Shown piece after piece: positions 25,413-33,713 of a stretch of 47,985 nt of DNA. The notes beneath the pieces were generated by a model. That model was not told the origin of the DNA. It saw only the letters and a list, made by a program, of their open reading frames with translations, and did no database searches. Position 1 is the stretch's first letter, and each line of letters opens with the position of its first letter. The stretch comes from JBFWRI01 sp050248995 (GTDB lineage: Bacteria; Pseudomonadota; Alphaproteobacteria; JAIXQD01), in contig JBFWRI010000015.1 of assembly GCA_050248995.1 (NCBI GenBank), positions 1 through 47,985 on the forward strand, in the 5' to 3' direction. The translations under genes and the position numbers were made by a program.

Positions 25413-26443
25413 TAGTGAATTGTTCCCGTGCGCCTGATCTCGGCCTTTTCGCCCAGCCACGCAAGCGCCAGCCGCGCGGCGTTCAATGCCACGCCCGCGC
25501 GCGTGCTGTCGGCAACAACCCAGAACTGCAGGCCGCTGTCGACGGTATTGTCGTGGCGCAGGCGGCTGACATACACACTGTCTTCGCCCGCAGCTTCAGC
25601 CGGTGTTACATAACCTTCTTCAACACGATGATCGACAACACTCAGGCCCGACTGGCGGCGCAGCGCCGCGCGCACGGCTGTCAGATCGGTATCGCGTTCG
25701 CACTCAACAGCAACCGACATACCGCTGCCAAGGAATGACGCAATACGCACGCACGAAACGCTGACCTTGATTTTCGACTGCAGCACCTTCTTGGTTTCAA
25801 CCGCCAGCATGAATTCGGCTTCGGTCTGTCCGTCTTCACGGAAGTCGCCGACCTGCGGAATCGCGTTGAACGCAATCTGCTTGGGGAACTGTTCTTTCAC
25901 AATCGGATCGTTTACAAACACAGCCCGCGTCTGGCTGAACAGTTCGTCCATCCCCGCGCGGCCTTCGCCCGATGCCGACTGGTACGTGCTAACCACAACA
26001 CGCTGCAGACCGGCCAGTTCGTCCAGCGGCTTCAGCGTCTGCACCAGCATGCACGTCAGTGCGTCCGGCAATGCCACGATATTGCGGCGCGCCGTCTTGA
26101 TTGCATCGTCATTCACGCCCGCCACACACAACGGCACATCCGGATCCATACGGAACGCAGGCGAACAATCGATCACGTTCACACCCTGCTTGGCGATGTT
26201 AGGCAACAGCTGCTGCGCGGCGTCAGCCGGAATAGCGCTGATGACAAGATCGACATTGCTGAAATCAAACCGCGCGGCATCACCAACTGTGATTTCATCT
26301 TCCTCGCCATAGCTGGTCACCGCGCCTTGCGATGACGCCGTGGCCAGCGCCGTCACGGCCGTCAGCGGCACGCCGGTATCGGCCAGTGCCTGTAAAACCT
26401 CGCGGCCGATGTGGCCGGTCGCACCCAGAACTGCAATTTTCAT
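25412..26443 (-). CDS. Aspartate-semialdehyde dehydrogenase-like protein lacking catalytic residues
   Basis: 343 residues from the ATG at 26443. NADP-binding GATGHIGREVLQAL, DCSPAFRMDPDVP, STYQSASGEGRAGMDELFSQ and RIASFLGSG match Asd throughout. However, the active-site NPNCST of Asd reads LPDALT here, so the nucleophilic Cys is Ala128, and the substrate His in VGHSE is Ser240; Gln155 and Arg233 are kept. A cysteine three residues on (Cys131) is unlikely to replace it. The pattern resembles E. coli USG-1, an inactive Asd paralogue. It is therefore probably not the lysine/threonine pathway enzyme. Start overlaps the upstream TraX-like gene (ATGA) and its stop overlaps recO (TAATG). Confidence 0.85.
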   Translation of the reverse strand: MKIAVLGATGHIGREVLQALADTGVPLTAVTALATASSQGAVTSYGEEDEITVGDAARFDFSNVDLVISAIPADAAQQLLPNIAKQGVNVIDCSPAFRMDPDVPLCVAGVNDDAIKTARRNIVALPDALTCMLVQTLKPLDELAGLQRVVVSTYQSASGEGRAGMDELFSQTRAVFVNDPIVKEQFPKQIAFNAIPQVGDFREDGQTEAEFMLAVETKKVLQSKIKVSVSCVRIASFLGSGMSVAVECERDTDLTAVRAALRRQSGLSVVDHRVEEGYVTPAEAAGEDSVYVSRLRHDNTVDSGLQFWVVADSTRAGVALNAARLALAWLGEKAEIRRTGTIH

Positions 26444-27153
26444 AAAACCCTCGCTAACAGCGCGAACGTAAGGAAGTGCACGACATAAATCAACAGGGTC
26501 TGACGACCCATGAATTGCAGCGCTTTCTGCACGCCGGCATGCTGCAGCGACAGCGGTACGGGGCGGAAAAACCACAGCGCGATGTACATGGCCAGCACGC
26601 CCAGCAGCATGATGCGTCCGTCGGCAATCCCGAAACTGAACACCCATGTTTGCAGCGCCACGAAATACATCATCACCGCCGCCGACCATGCCAGCGCAGC
26701 GGTCTTTTCGCCCGAACGCAGCAGCCATCCCCACAGCGCCAGCATCAGGCCAAGTGTTCCGTATTCAATATACGGCGTCACTATGCCGTTCAATAGCACC
26801 AGAGCGACGAACAGCGGAGCCAGCAGCCAGCGCGGGCGCAGCAGCCTGTCGGCATAGGGCAGCGCGAAGCGTATCAGCGCCATGCCCAGCAGGATGTTCA
26901 GCGGCAGCGGTTTATCCAGTCCGCTATGTTCGGCGGCCACCATGATAACGGCAGCCAGCCATAGCGCCGGATCAAACCCGCCCTTGTGGCTGTACCCGAC
27001 AAGAAAGAACCAGCCCGGCACACACCAACGGCCGATCGCGCGCATCCACAACTGGTCGGGAAAGAAGAAATACGCCAGATGATCAACGATCATCAGCACA
27101 ATCAGTACTGTTTTCAGCAGGTCATAGGTTGTGGCTTCGCGCTGTCCAAGCAT
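26440..27153 (-). CDS. TraX-like integral membrane protein
   Basis: 237 residues, with about eight hydrophobic helices. The N terminus LLKTVLIVLMIVDHLAYFFF, followed by WMRAIGRWCVPGWFFLVGYS, is the recognisable start of the TraX family, first known as F-pilin acetylase but also found in many chromosomes without conjugation genes; it relates to acyltransferase-3-type membrane enzymes. The His in VDHL is conserved. No conjugation genes occur nearby, so acylation of a cell-surface molecule is the better guess. It heads the operon with the asd-like gene and recO. Confidence 0.75.
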   Translation of the reverse strand: MLGQREATTYDLLKTVLIVLMIVDHLAYFFFPDQLWMRAIGRWCVPGWFFLVGYSHKGGFDPALWLAAVIMVAAEHSGLDKPLPLNILLGMALIRFALPYADRLLRPRWLLAPLFVALVLLNGIVTPYIEYGTLGLMLALWGWLLRSGEKTAALAWSAAVMMYFVALQTWVFSFGIADGRIMLLGVLAMYIALWFFRPVPLSLQHAGVQKALQFMGRQTLLIYVVHFLTFALLARVL

Positions 27154-27185
27154 AAGAACAGCATATCGCAGACATTATAGTGCGC

Positions 27186-27746
27186 CTAGCGCGGCTTTTT
27201 GCTTACCGCCGCCATGCGTCTGCGCAGTGCAGGCAATGCCGGCTCGTTTCGGTCAACAATGTTATCCATCTGCATGGCGTCGGCCATATCTGCAAAGTTG
27301 CGCATCAGGTCAGGCGATATGCTGCCATGTGGCAGGAAGATGTGATGGACTTCCGACCCGCGCATCTCGATCATACAACCCATTTCTGGTTCATACTTGA
27401 TACGCATAAAGCTGCCTTCAACATCACTGTCGCGCCGAACATCGCGGCGCACGCTAAGATCCGCCCAGCGTTCCATTGACGTCGCCCCAAGTGCCGCACG
27501 TAGCAAGTTAGCTGCGCCTGAAAGAGTATGGGGCGAGCGAGCGTCACAGGCGCCAAACCCGCCGAACTCGACAACGGTCGCATCGCTGCGCGAACAGCCC
27601 TTGGGCTGCAGTTCAAACCGCACCCCGCCGCCCACGCCAATGACATGTAGAACGGTACCGCTGGCGGGAATGAAAATGCTCAAGCGACTGCTATCGAAAA
27701 GATCAACGTTCTTGGAGCCGGGGTGTTTCTGGATAATGCAGGTCAT
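27186..27746 (-). CDS. Hypothetical protein, 186 residues
   Basis: Unrecognised. It contains a Gly-rich stretch (HVIGVGGGVRFEL), several cysteines and an Arg/Lys-rich C terminus. AGAGGA lies eight bases before the ATG, supporting the start. It is divergent from sdhC and stands 32 bases upstream of the TraX-like gene on the same strand. Confidence 0.55.
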   Translation of the reverse strand: MTCIIQKHPGSKNVDLFDSSRLSIFIPASGTVLHVIGVGGGVRFELQPKGCSRSDATVVEFGGFGACDARSPHTLSGAANLLRAALGATSMERWADLSVRRDVRRDSDVEGSFMRIKYEPEMGCMIEMRGSEVHHIFLPHGSISPDLMRNFADMADAMQMDNIVDRNEPALPALRRRMAAVSKKPR

Positions 27747-27783
27747 GTCTATCGTCCTCTTAATATGAAAGCCACCCTATCGC

Positions 27784-27821
27784 CTTGAATCGCCCTATTT
27801 CAAGCATTTTCGAAGCGCTTC
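27784..27821. promoter_or_regulatory. Two inverted repeats upstream of sdhC
   Basis: CTTGAA and TTCAAG are separated by nine bases (27784-27804), and the palindrome GAAGCGCTTC follows (27812-27821). They lie between the divergent gene at 27746 and the sdhC start at 27855. They could be operators of the sdh operon; no matching promoter hexamers stand out. Confidence 0.35.
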
Positions 27822-27854
27822 ACTTTCATGCCTTTCCGTACTAAAACTAAGGCC

Positions 27855-28226
27855 ATGAAATCCCGCCCCTTATCGCCGCACCTGCAGATATACAAGCCGC
27901 AAATCAGCAGCGTCATATCCATCCTGCACCGCGCCGCCGGCATCGTGCTGTGCGGCGGCCTTGTGCTGTTCGCATGGTGGCTGATGACGGCCGCCAGCGG
28001 CGCCGAAGCATACAATCAGTTCTTTCTGGCCCACGCCATCACATGGTGGGGCCGCCTGACCCTGCTGGGCCTGTCGTTCTGTTTCTACTTCTATTTTCTG
28101 GCCGAAGTCCGCTATCTGGCATGGGCGTTCGGTTACGGCTTTTCATTGCCGGTTATGAATATCACCGGCTGGCTGGTCGTGCTGGGCACCTTTGCCCTTA
28201 CCGCGCTGACATGGAGCGTACTGTGA
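27855..28226 (+). CDS. sdhC: Succinate dehydrogenase cytochrome b556 subunit
   Basis: 123 residues from the ATG at 27855. The signature RPLSPHLQIYKPQISSVISI followed by LHRAAG near the N terminus is diagnostic of SdhC. Three membrane helices follow, with the heme-ligand region around HAITWW. It anchors the complex and helps bind ubiquinone. sdhC, sdhD, sdhA and sdhB overlap one another by a few bases, so this is one tightly coupled operon. Confidence 0.95.
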   Translation: MKSRPLSPHLQIYKPQISSVISILHRAAGIVLCGGLVLFAWWLMTAASGAEAYNQFFLAHAITWWGRLTLLGLSFCFYFYFLAEVRYLAWAFGYGFSLPVMNITGWLVVLGTFALTALTWSVL

Positions 28227-28627
28227 CAGGTATCCGCGAACCATTGGCCAGGGCAAAAGGCACCGGCGCCACCGGCGGCGGCACCCATCATTACATAACG
28301 CAGAAGGTTTCGGCGGTCGCGCTGATCCTGCTGGGTTTGTGGCTCATGCCCGAACTGGTCAGCCTCGGCCACATGAACTTCGTCCAGCCGGCCATCATGA
28401 ACTGGCTGCACCAGCCCTTTAACGCCATCCTGCTGACCCTGTTCGTTCTGGCCGCGGCCATCCACTTTTATGGCCACCTTGAAGAGGTCATTCTTGATTA
28501 CGTCAACGGCAAGGCCGCCCGCCTGCTCACGCTGGTCATTATAAAGTTCGCCGGCATTGTTCTTGTTGCATCAATGCTTTACGCGATTATCTTCATGTCA
28601 TTTTTTGGCGGTACCCCGAATGCCTAG
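28223..28627 (+). CDS. sdhD: Succinate dehydrogenase membrane anchor subunit
   Basis: 134 residues from the GTG at 28223, which overlaps the sdhC stop (GTGA) and has GGAG six bases upstream; an in-frame ATG at 28211 is a second choice. THHYITQKVSAVALILLGLW is typical of alphaproteobacterial SdhD, and three membrane helices can be seen, with HFYGHLEEVILDYV as the quinone/heme-proximal part. It anchors the SdhAB head to the membrane with SdhC. The stop lies inside the sdhA start region. Confidence 0.93.
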   Translation: MTGIREPLARAKGTGATGGGTHHYITQKVSAVALILLGLWLMPELVSLGHMNFVQPAIMNWLHQPFNAILLTLFVLAAAIHFYGHLEEVILDYVNGKAARLLTLVIIKFAGIVLVASMLYAIIFMSFFGGTPNA

Positions 28628-30401
28628 TGCCTATCAGATTGTCGATCACTTCTATGATGTCGTTGTTGTGGGCGCCGGTGGCGCCGGTCTGCGTGCCACC
28701 ATGGGCATGGCCGAAAAGGGTCTGAAGACCGCCTGCCTGACCAAGGTATTCCCCACCCGCAGCCACACCGTAGCCGCCCAGGGCGGTGTCTCCGCCGCTC
28801 TCGCCAACATGGGCGAAGATGACTGGCGCTTCCATATGTACGACACCGTCAAAGGGTCTGACTGGCTGGGCGACCAGGACGCGATTGAATATATGTGCCG
28901 CGAAGCCATTCCGGCCATTCTGGAACTTGAACACATGGGCGTACCGTTCAGCCGTACGCCGGAAGGCAAGATCTACCAGCGCGCGTTCGGCGGTATGACC
29001 ACCGAATACGGCAAGGGCACCGCTTACCGCACCTGCGCCGCTGCCGACCGCACCGGCCACGCCATCCTGCACACGCTGTACCAGCAATGCCTGAAGTTCA
29101 ACGCCGAGTTCTTCATTGAATACTTCGCGCTTGATCTGCTGATGCACGACGGCGTTTGCTATGGTGTGCTGGCGTGGAATCTGGACGATGGCACCATCCA
29201 CCGCTTCCGCGCACATCAGGTCGTGTTGGCCACCGGCGGCTACGGCCGCACGTATTTCAGCTGCACCAGCGCCCACACCTGCACCGGCGATGGCGGCGGC
29301 ATGATCCTGCGCGCCGGCCTGCCCATGCAGGATATGGAATTCGTGCAATTCCACCCCACGGGTGTTTACGGCGCGGGCTGCCTGATTACCGAAGGCGTGC
29401 GCGGCGAAGGCGGTTACCTAACGAACGCGAACGGCGAACGCTTCATGGAACGCTATGCCCCAAGCGCCAAAGACCTTGCCTCGCGCGACGTTGTCTCGCG
29501 CAGCATGACGGTTGAAATCCGCGAAGGCCGTGGCGTTGGCCCGAACAAGGATCACATCCACCTGAACCTGATGCACCTTGATCCCAAGGTTATTCACGAA
29601 CGCCTGCCCGGCATCGCTGAAACCGCCAAAGTGTTTGCGGGTGTTGACGTGACAAAAGAACCCATCCCCGTTCTGCCGACTGTGCACTACAACATGGGCG
29701 GCGTACCCACCAACATCCATTGCGAAGTTGTTCAGGGCGCCAGCGAAACCGTGGTGCCCGGCATCATGGCGATTGGCGAAGCCGCCTGCGTTTCGGTACA
29801 CGGCGCCAACCGCCTCGGCTCGAATTCGTTGCTTGATCTGGTGGTGTTTGGCCGTGCGGCCGCCATCCGCTGCGCCGAAACCATCAAACCCGGCGCGGCG
29901 CATAAAACGCTACCCGCCGATAACGCTGACAAGACGCTTGATTACTTCGACAAGCGCCGCAATGCCAAGGGTGATATCCGCACGGCCGACCTGCGCCTTG
30001 AGATGCAGAAGGCCATGCAGAACGATGTCGCGGTATTCCGCACAGCGGAATCGCTGGCAGACGGTGCGAAGAAGATGCAGGCCGTTTACGCCAAGCGTGA
30101 CCGCGTCAGCATTTCAGACCGCTCGCTCATCTGGAACAGCGACCTTGTAGAAACGCTGGAACTCGACAACCTGATGCTGCAAGCCCTCGTTACTGTTGAA
30201 GGCGCCAAGAATCGTCAGGAATCACGCGGCGCCCACGCCCGCGAAGACTTCACCGAGCGCGACGATACCAACTGGATGAAGCACACTTTAAGTACCGTCG
30301 ACCTTGCAACGGGCAAGGTCTCATTGGATTACCGCGCCGTGCGGCTGAAAACCCTGACCGACGACGTACAAGTATTCCCACCGAAGAAGCGAGTCTACTA
30401 A
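28620..30401 (+). CDS. sdhA: Succinate dehydrogenase flavoprotein subunit
   Basis: 593 residues from the ATG at 28620, which overlaps the end of sdhD by eight bases. FAD-binding VVVGAGGAGLRATMG is followed by the covalent-flavin loop RSHTVAAQGGVSAAL; catalytic HPTGVYGAGCLITEGVRGEG and GEAACVSVHGANRLGSNS are intact. It oxidises succinate to fumarate and passes electrons to SdhB. Length is normal. The stop shares a base with the sdhB start. Confidence 0.97.
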   Translation: MPSAYQIVDHFYDVVVVGAGGAGLRATMGMAEKGLKTACLTKVFPTRSHTVAAQGGVSAALANMGEDDWRFHMYDTVKGSDWLGDQDAIEYMCREAIPAILELEHMGVPFSRTPEGKIYQRAFGGMTTEYGKGTAYRTCAAADRTGHAILHTLYQQCLKFNAEFFIEYFALDLLMHDGVCYGVLAWNLDDGTIHRFRAHQVVLATGGYGRTYFSCTSAHTCTGDGGGMILRAGLPMQDMEFVQFHPTGVYGAGCLITEGVRGEGGYLTNANGERFMERYAPSAKDLASRDVVSRSMTVEIREGRGVGPNKDHIHLNLMHLDPKVIHERLPGIAETAKVFAGVDVTKEPIPVLPTVHYNMGGVPTNIHCEVVQGASETVVPGIMAIGEAACVSVHGANRLGSNSLLDLVVFGRAAAIRCAETIKPGAAHKTLPADNADKTLDYFDKRRNAKGDIRTADLRLEMQKAMQNDVAVFRTAESLADGAKKMQAVYAKRDRVSISDRSLIWNSDLVETLELDNLMLQALVTVEGAKNRQESRGAHAREDFTERDDTNWMKHTLSTVDLATGKVSLDYRAVRLKTLTDDVQVFPPKKRVY

Positions 30402-31183
30402 TGGCCGAGTTTACTCTTCCCCGCAATTCCAAGGTTGCTAAAGGCGATACGCACAGCGAAGTGTCGGAAACGACAACGCGCAAGCGTAACTTCAAGGTGT
30501 ACCGCTGGAGCCCGGATGACGAAGCGAACCCGAAGCTGGATACCTACGAAGTCGATCTTGATAAGTGCGGCCCGATGGTGCTCGACGCGCTGATCCACAT
30601 CAAGAACGACATGGACAGCACCCTCACCTTCCGCCGCTCATGCCGCGAAGGCATCTGCGGGTCATGCGCCATGAACATCGACGGCACCAACACACTGGCC
30701 TGCCTGAAAGCCATTGATGACGTGTCGGGCGACGTGAAGATCTATCCACTGCCGCACATGCCGGTTGTAAAAGATCTCGTGCCCGACCTGACGCATGTTT
30801 ATGCGCAATACCGCAGCATCGAGCCGTGGCTGAAATCGGAAAGCCCTGCACCTGAACGCGAACGCCGGCAAAGTGAAGAAGACCGCGCCAAGCTGGACGG
30901 CCTGTATGAATGCATCCTGTGCTTCTGCTGTTCGACTGCCTGCCCTTCGTATTGGTGGAGCGGCGAAAAGTTCCTTGGCCCTGCCATCCTGCTGCAGGCC
31001 TACCGCTGGCTGGCCGACAGCCGTGATGACGCCACCGGCGAGCGCCTTGATGCGCTGGAAGACCCGTTCAAGCTGTACCGCTGCCACACCATCATGAACT
31101 GCACGAAAACGTGCCCCAAGGGCCTGAACCCCGCACAAGCCATCGCCAACATCAAGGGCATGATGGTTGCCCGCCAGGCGTAG
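30401..31183 (+). CDS. sdhB: Succinate dehydrogenase iron-sulfur subunit
   Basis: 260 residues. All three cluster motifs are present: CREGICGSCAMNIDGTNTLAC for 2Fe-2S (seen here in parts), CILCFCCSTACP for 4Fe-4S, and CHTIMNCTKTCPKG for 3Fe-4S. It carries electrons from SdhA to the quinone site. The ATG overlaps the sdhA stop (TAATG). The HAD gene begins two bases after its stop, so the operon continues past sdhB. Confidence 0.97.
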   Translation: MAEFTLPRNSKVAKGDTHSEVSETTTRKRNFKVYRWSPDDEANPKLDTYEVDLDKCGPMVLDALIHIKNDMDSTLTFRRSCREGICGSCAMNIDGTNTLACLKAIDDVSGDVKIYPLPHMPVVKDLVPDLTHVYAQYRSIEPWLKSESPAPERERRQSEEDRAKLDGLYECILCFCCSTACPSYWWSGEKFLGPAILLQAYRWLADSRDDATGERLDALEDPFKLYRCHTIMNCTKTCPKGLNPAQAIANIKGMMVARQA

Positions 31184-31185
31184 CC

Positions 31186-31773
31186 GTGAGCGGCGCAACC
31201 AAAGAAGAACCCCCGGTTATATTCCTTGATATCGACGGCGTGCTGCGCACCGATGACAGCGGCGCGCTAATGGCCATTCAGGATTTTGAAAACCTGCAGC
31301 CCGGCCTTGTCGGCAACCCCACGGTTTATGATCCGACCGCCATGGCTTACCTGAACCACATCTGCCGCATCACAGGCGCGCGTGTGGTTATTTGCTCGGC
31401 CAAGCGTAACGAGCGCAACCTGCGGCACGAACTAGTGCGTGCCGGCTTTCAGGGCTCATTCCACCGCAACTGGCGCACGCCCTTAACGGAACGTGGGTCA
31501 ACACGCAGCGGCGAAATCAGCGCATGGCTGCAAAAACACCCGCGTGTGAAGAACTATGTCATTCTGGATGACGACTCCCTTGGCGCTGATGACCATAAAA
31601 ACCGCTGGGTACAGACACCAACAACACTGGGCCTTGGCTATCTTGAAACCATGCTTGCGCTGCAGATCTTGGGGGTTGAGCAGATATTGAAGCCGCTCCA
31701 CATCGCCAACAAGTACGATCATATCAGCAAGCAACTGCAGCGCCTTGCCAAACGCCTGAGGGGCCTGGGATAA
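31186..31773 (+). CDS. HAD-domain protein of the RNA-repair-associated type
   Basis: 195 residues from a GTG two bases after the sdhB stop. HAD motif I is VIFLDIDGVL with Asp15 and Asp17; motif II is ICSAKR; a later VILDDDSLG supplies the motif III/IV acids. The short form, with a small cap region, recalls the HAD domain described in 'Swiss Army Knife' RNA-repair proteins, here alone without ligase or other partners. It might be a nucleotide or RNA-end phosphatase. Co-transcription with sdhCDAB is likely from spacing, yet no link to respiration is apparent. A weak ribosome-binding site leaves the exact start uncertain. Confidence 0.7.
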   Translation: MSGATKEEPPVIFLDIDGVLRTDDSGALMAIQDFENLQPGLVGNPTVYDPTAMAYLNHICRITGARVVICSAKRNERNLRHELVRAGFQGSFHRNWRTPLTERGSTRSGEISAWLQKHPRVKNYVILDDDSLGADDHKNRWVQTPTTLGLGYLETMLALQILGVEQILKPLHIANKYDHISKQLQRLAKRLRGLG

Positions 31774-31778
31774 GTAGG

Positions 31779-32366
31779 CTAGGCTTTTTTCTTCGCCAGC
31801 TTCATCACATTTTCGGCGTTTTCAAACGTCAGCAGCGGGAACTTGTTGATCTCGGCGGCTGAAATGCCGATGTGCTCGTAAACCGCACCGACAGCGCCGA
31901 ATAAGGCATCCTTCCAGTCAAACCCAAGCTCGATCGCGGCACCGCGCACAGCGCTTTCTGATGGCCCCTCGATTTCAGTGAAAGGTGGGATGCATGGCCA
32001 TTCATCGAGTGTGACTTCAACGTCACCCCGCTGCCAAACTTCGCGCCGGGTTTCCTGGTACCCTTTGCGGATCAGCCCGCATGCGACAAGCAGGCGCACA
32101 CCTTGTTCGAAGTCATTAACCGTCACTTCAATCTCTTCGGTGCCAGTCACGTTATTCTGGTCGTGCGTGCGCTTGAAGCTGATGGTGATCCTGTCGCCCT
32201 CGTCACGCACCCGCGCCCATGTGTTAAAATCGGTGCCTGGAACATCAAACGCAATACGTCGCATCATAAAATCGGGCTTAACGCAGACGAATCCCTCCTC
32301 GGACAGCCGGACACGCATGGCGTCGCGGTCAATATTCAGGAATTTGGCCTCGATCTCGGTCTGCAT
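31779..32366 (-). CDS. CYTH-domain protein (triphosphate tunnel metalloenzyme)
   Basis: 195 residues. The defining ExExK motif is at the N terminus, EIEAKF (4-9). Repeated charged strands such as TWARVRDEGDRITISFKRT and TEEIEVTV, and EVTLDEWPCIPPFTEIEGP, fit the eight-strand tunnel that binds a triphosphate. Members are adenylate cyclases of class IV, thiamine triphosphatases or inorganic triphosphatases. Without a CHAD domain or partner gene the substrate cannot be chosen. The 3' end converges with the HAD gene, five bases apart. Confidence 0.85.
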   Translation of the reverse strand: MQTEIEAKFLNIDRDAMRVRLSEEGFVCVKPDFMMRRIAFDVPGTDFNTWARVRDEGDRITISFKRTHDQNNVTGTEEIEVTVNDFEQGVRLLVACGLIRKGYQETRREVWQRGDVEVTLDEWPCIPPFTEIEGPSESAVRGAAIELGFDWKDALFGAVGAVYEHIGISAAEINKFPLLTFENAENVMKLAKKKA

Positions 32367-32388
32367 GCCGCTTTTATAGCAGGGCTTT

Positions 32389-32426
32389 ATATAAAAAGAA
32401 ACGCAGGCCTGTGGTGCAGGCCTGCG
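32389..32426 (-). terminator. Intrinsic terminator of the gene at 32447
   Basis: CGCAGGCCTG (32402-32411) and CAGGCCTGCG (32417-32426) form a perfect 10-bp stem over a five-base loop. On the minus strand the stem is followed by TTTCTTTTTAT. It is 20 bases beyond the stop of the 107-residue gene. Confidence 0.8.
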
Positions 32427-32446
32427 CTGTTGTGCTGTCTTTTGCC

Positions 32447-32770
32447 TTAGGCAATAAGGTATTTGTTTTCGTCCATGCTGGCTGCCAGCGGGAAGCCGAC
32501 ATTGATCACGCTGCGGATATCCGGCTTGCAGAAATCCGGGAACGGATGCCGCGCCCGCAGGTCATCGCGGATTGTCAGCGTCCATTCCGGCTTATTGCTT
32601 GCCCACATGCAGGTCCAGTCGTGGTATTCCCGGCTCCATCCGGCCGGCTGGTAGATATCCAGCTCCCACACCTCGATAATCTGGGTTTCGGTAGCTGGTT
32701 GTGTTTCGCTCCAACCCGTAGGGGTCAGGTAGAAACGCTGTTGGTACACATCAAAGTCGTGATGCAGCAT
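32447..32770 (-). CDS. Hypothetical protein, 107 residues
   Basis: Unrecognised, small, acidic-aromatic protein with many Trp residues (WELDIYQPAGW, HDWTCMWASNKPEWT). GAAAGGAGAAAACG before the ATG is a strong ribosome-binding site, and a strong terminator follows, so it is a real single-gene unit. It is probably cytosolic, as no signal peptide is visible. Confidence 0.65.
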   Translation of the reverse strand: MLHHDFDVYQQRFYLTPTGWSETQPATETQIIEVWELDIYQPAGWSREYHDWTCMWASNKPEWTLTIRDDLRARHPFPDFCKPDIRSVINVGFPLAASMDENKYLIA

Positions 32771-32892
32771 CGTTTTCTCCTTTCTCTCGTGGTTGCGATT
32801 ATGTGTTACTGTTTACTGCCCATACGCCGTCAACGCGCGTTAACGGCCCCATTCCCCCATGCTTTTGCTTTTTATTGCGCGTGAAAGAAATC

Positions 32893-33348
32893 TCACGCGG
32901 TACGCATCCAGTCCGACTGCCGCATCAGGTTCTGGTGCGGCCATGTGCTTTCATCCTGAGTCAGGATGAAATCGGTCGGCAGGCCCATAGCGATGGCGGC
33001 AAACTGGATCTCGTCTGCCAGTGGTGCTTCGGGCCATAACGGCAAAACAACATGGTCAATGCCATGTTCAACGGCAAGCCAGCGCAGCTGTTCCAGAAAC
33101 GGCTCAATCATCTGCGTCGATTCGGTAAAAACCATGCTGGCAAAGCGGGCAACAAGGGGGGCTACGGCTTCTCCGATGACGCCATCTGCATGTGCATGAC
33201 CGGAAATCACGTCTCCAAGACGCCCCTCGCATTCAGGGTTGAAGCCCTGAGGTGCAAGACAGAGTGTCCGAGCCCCGTCAGGGGCTTCACGCAAGATGCC
33301 AAGGCCAAGCTGGCCGGCATTTTGAGTCTCGAGACGGTGAAATGCCAT
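32893..33348 (-). CDS. Hypothetical protein, 151 residues
   Basis: Unrecognised soluble protein with His, Asp and Trp in scattered conserved-looking patches (ISGHAHADGVIGE, HGIDHVVLPLWPEAPLADE). AGGGAGGT precedes the ATG at ideal spacing. The stop lies in a 7-bp hairpin (CGCGTGA/TCACGCG) without a U run. It is the second-last gene before an AT-rich gap. Confidence 0.6.
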   Translation of the reverse strand: MAFHRLETQNAGQLGLGILREAPDGARTLCLAPQGFNPECEGRLGDVISGHAHADGVIGEAVAPLVARFASMVFTESTQMIEPFLEQLRWLAVEHGIDHVVLPLWPEAPLADEIQFAAIAMGLPTDFILTQDESTWPHQNLMRQSDWMRTA

Positions 33349-33713
33349 TCGACCTCCCTTGTTACTCTGCGTTGTGCCGAAATGTGCAGTGGCGGGCTTT
33401 TCGCTTCAGGCTTTCAGTCCGTCTGCTGTTTCAGCTGTCGCTTAAGGCACACAACTAAGGTCTTCGCCTTCCCTGCTTCCCCAAGCAACACATTCAGGCT
33501 GAAGCATGAAAGTATAATTTGCAAACTAAAAATTTGATCAGCGGGAATAACGCCACAAAGTTTCGTGGAACATAAACAAAGCATCAGTGTGTATGTTGAT
33601 ATGTGTTTGTGATAGCAGCTTTTTCAGGCTGTTATCATTTCGCCAGTATAATTGGGCACAATCATGGCACGCGGATTAACGAAAGAATCAAAACGTTAAA
33701 CAGCAAACGTTTT
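33349..33713. other. AT-rich gene-free gap with hairpins
   Basis: No credible gene lies here on either strand. The plus strand has two perfect TATAAT hexamers (33513-33518 and 33647-33652) but no good -35 for either. A near-perfect 10-bp stem, TGATAGCAGC (33610-33619) with GCTGTTATCA (33628-33637), stands alone in the middle, with one G-T pair and an eight-base T-rich loop. The last part is the terminator-like hairpin of the next gene. An unannotated small RNA is possible but not shown. Confidence 0.5.
33690..33713 (-). terminator. Possible terminator of the YbjQ-like gene
   Basis: AAAACGTT (33690-33697) and AACGTTTT (33706-33713) form an 8-bp stem over eight bases, directly after the stop codon at 33714. 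The stem is AT-rich and the U tail is mainly part of the stem, so it would be a modest terminator. Confidence 0.4.

Noticed and set aside
26444..26734. A 97-residue N-terminal extension of the Asd-like protein
   Set aside because: The Rossmann start MKIAVLGATG at 26443 is the natural N terminus; the extension reads through the TraX-like gene in another frame.
32871..32899. 7-bp hairpin CGCGTGA/TCACGCG at the end of the gene at 32893, considered as a terminator
   Set aside because: On the minus strand the tail is A-rich, not U-rich.
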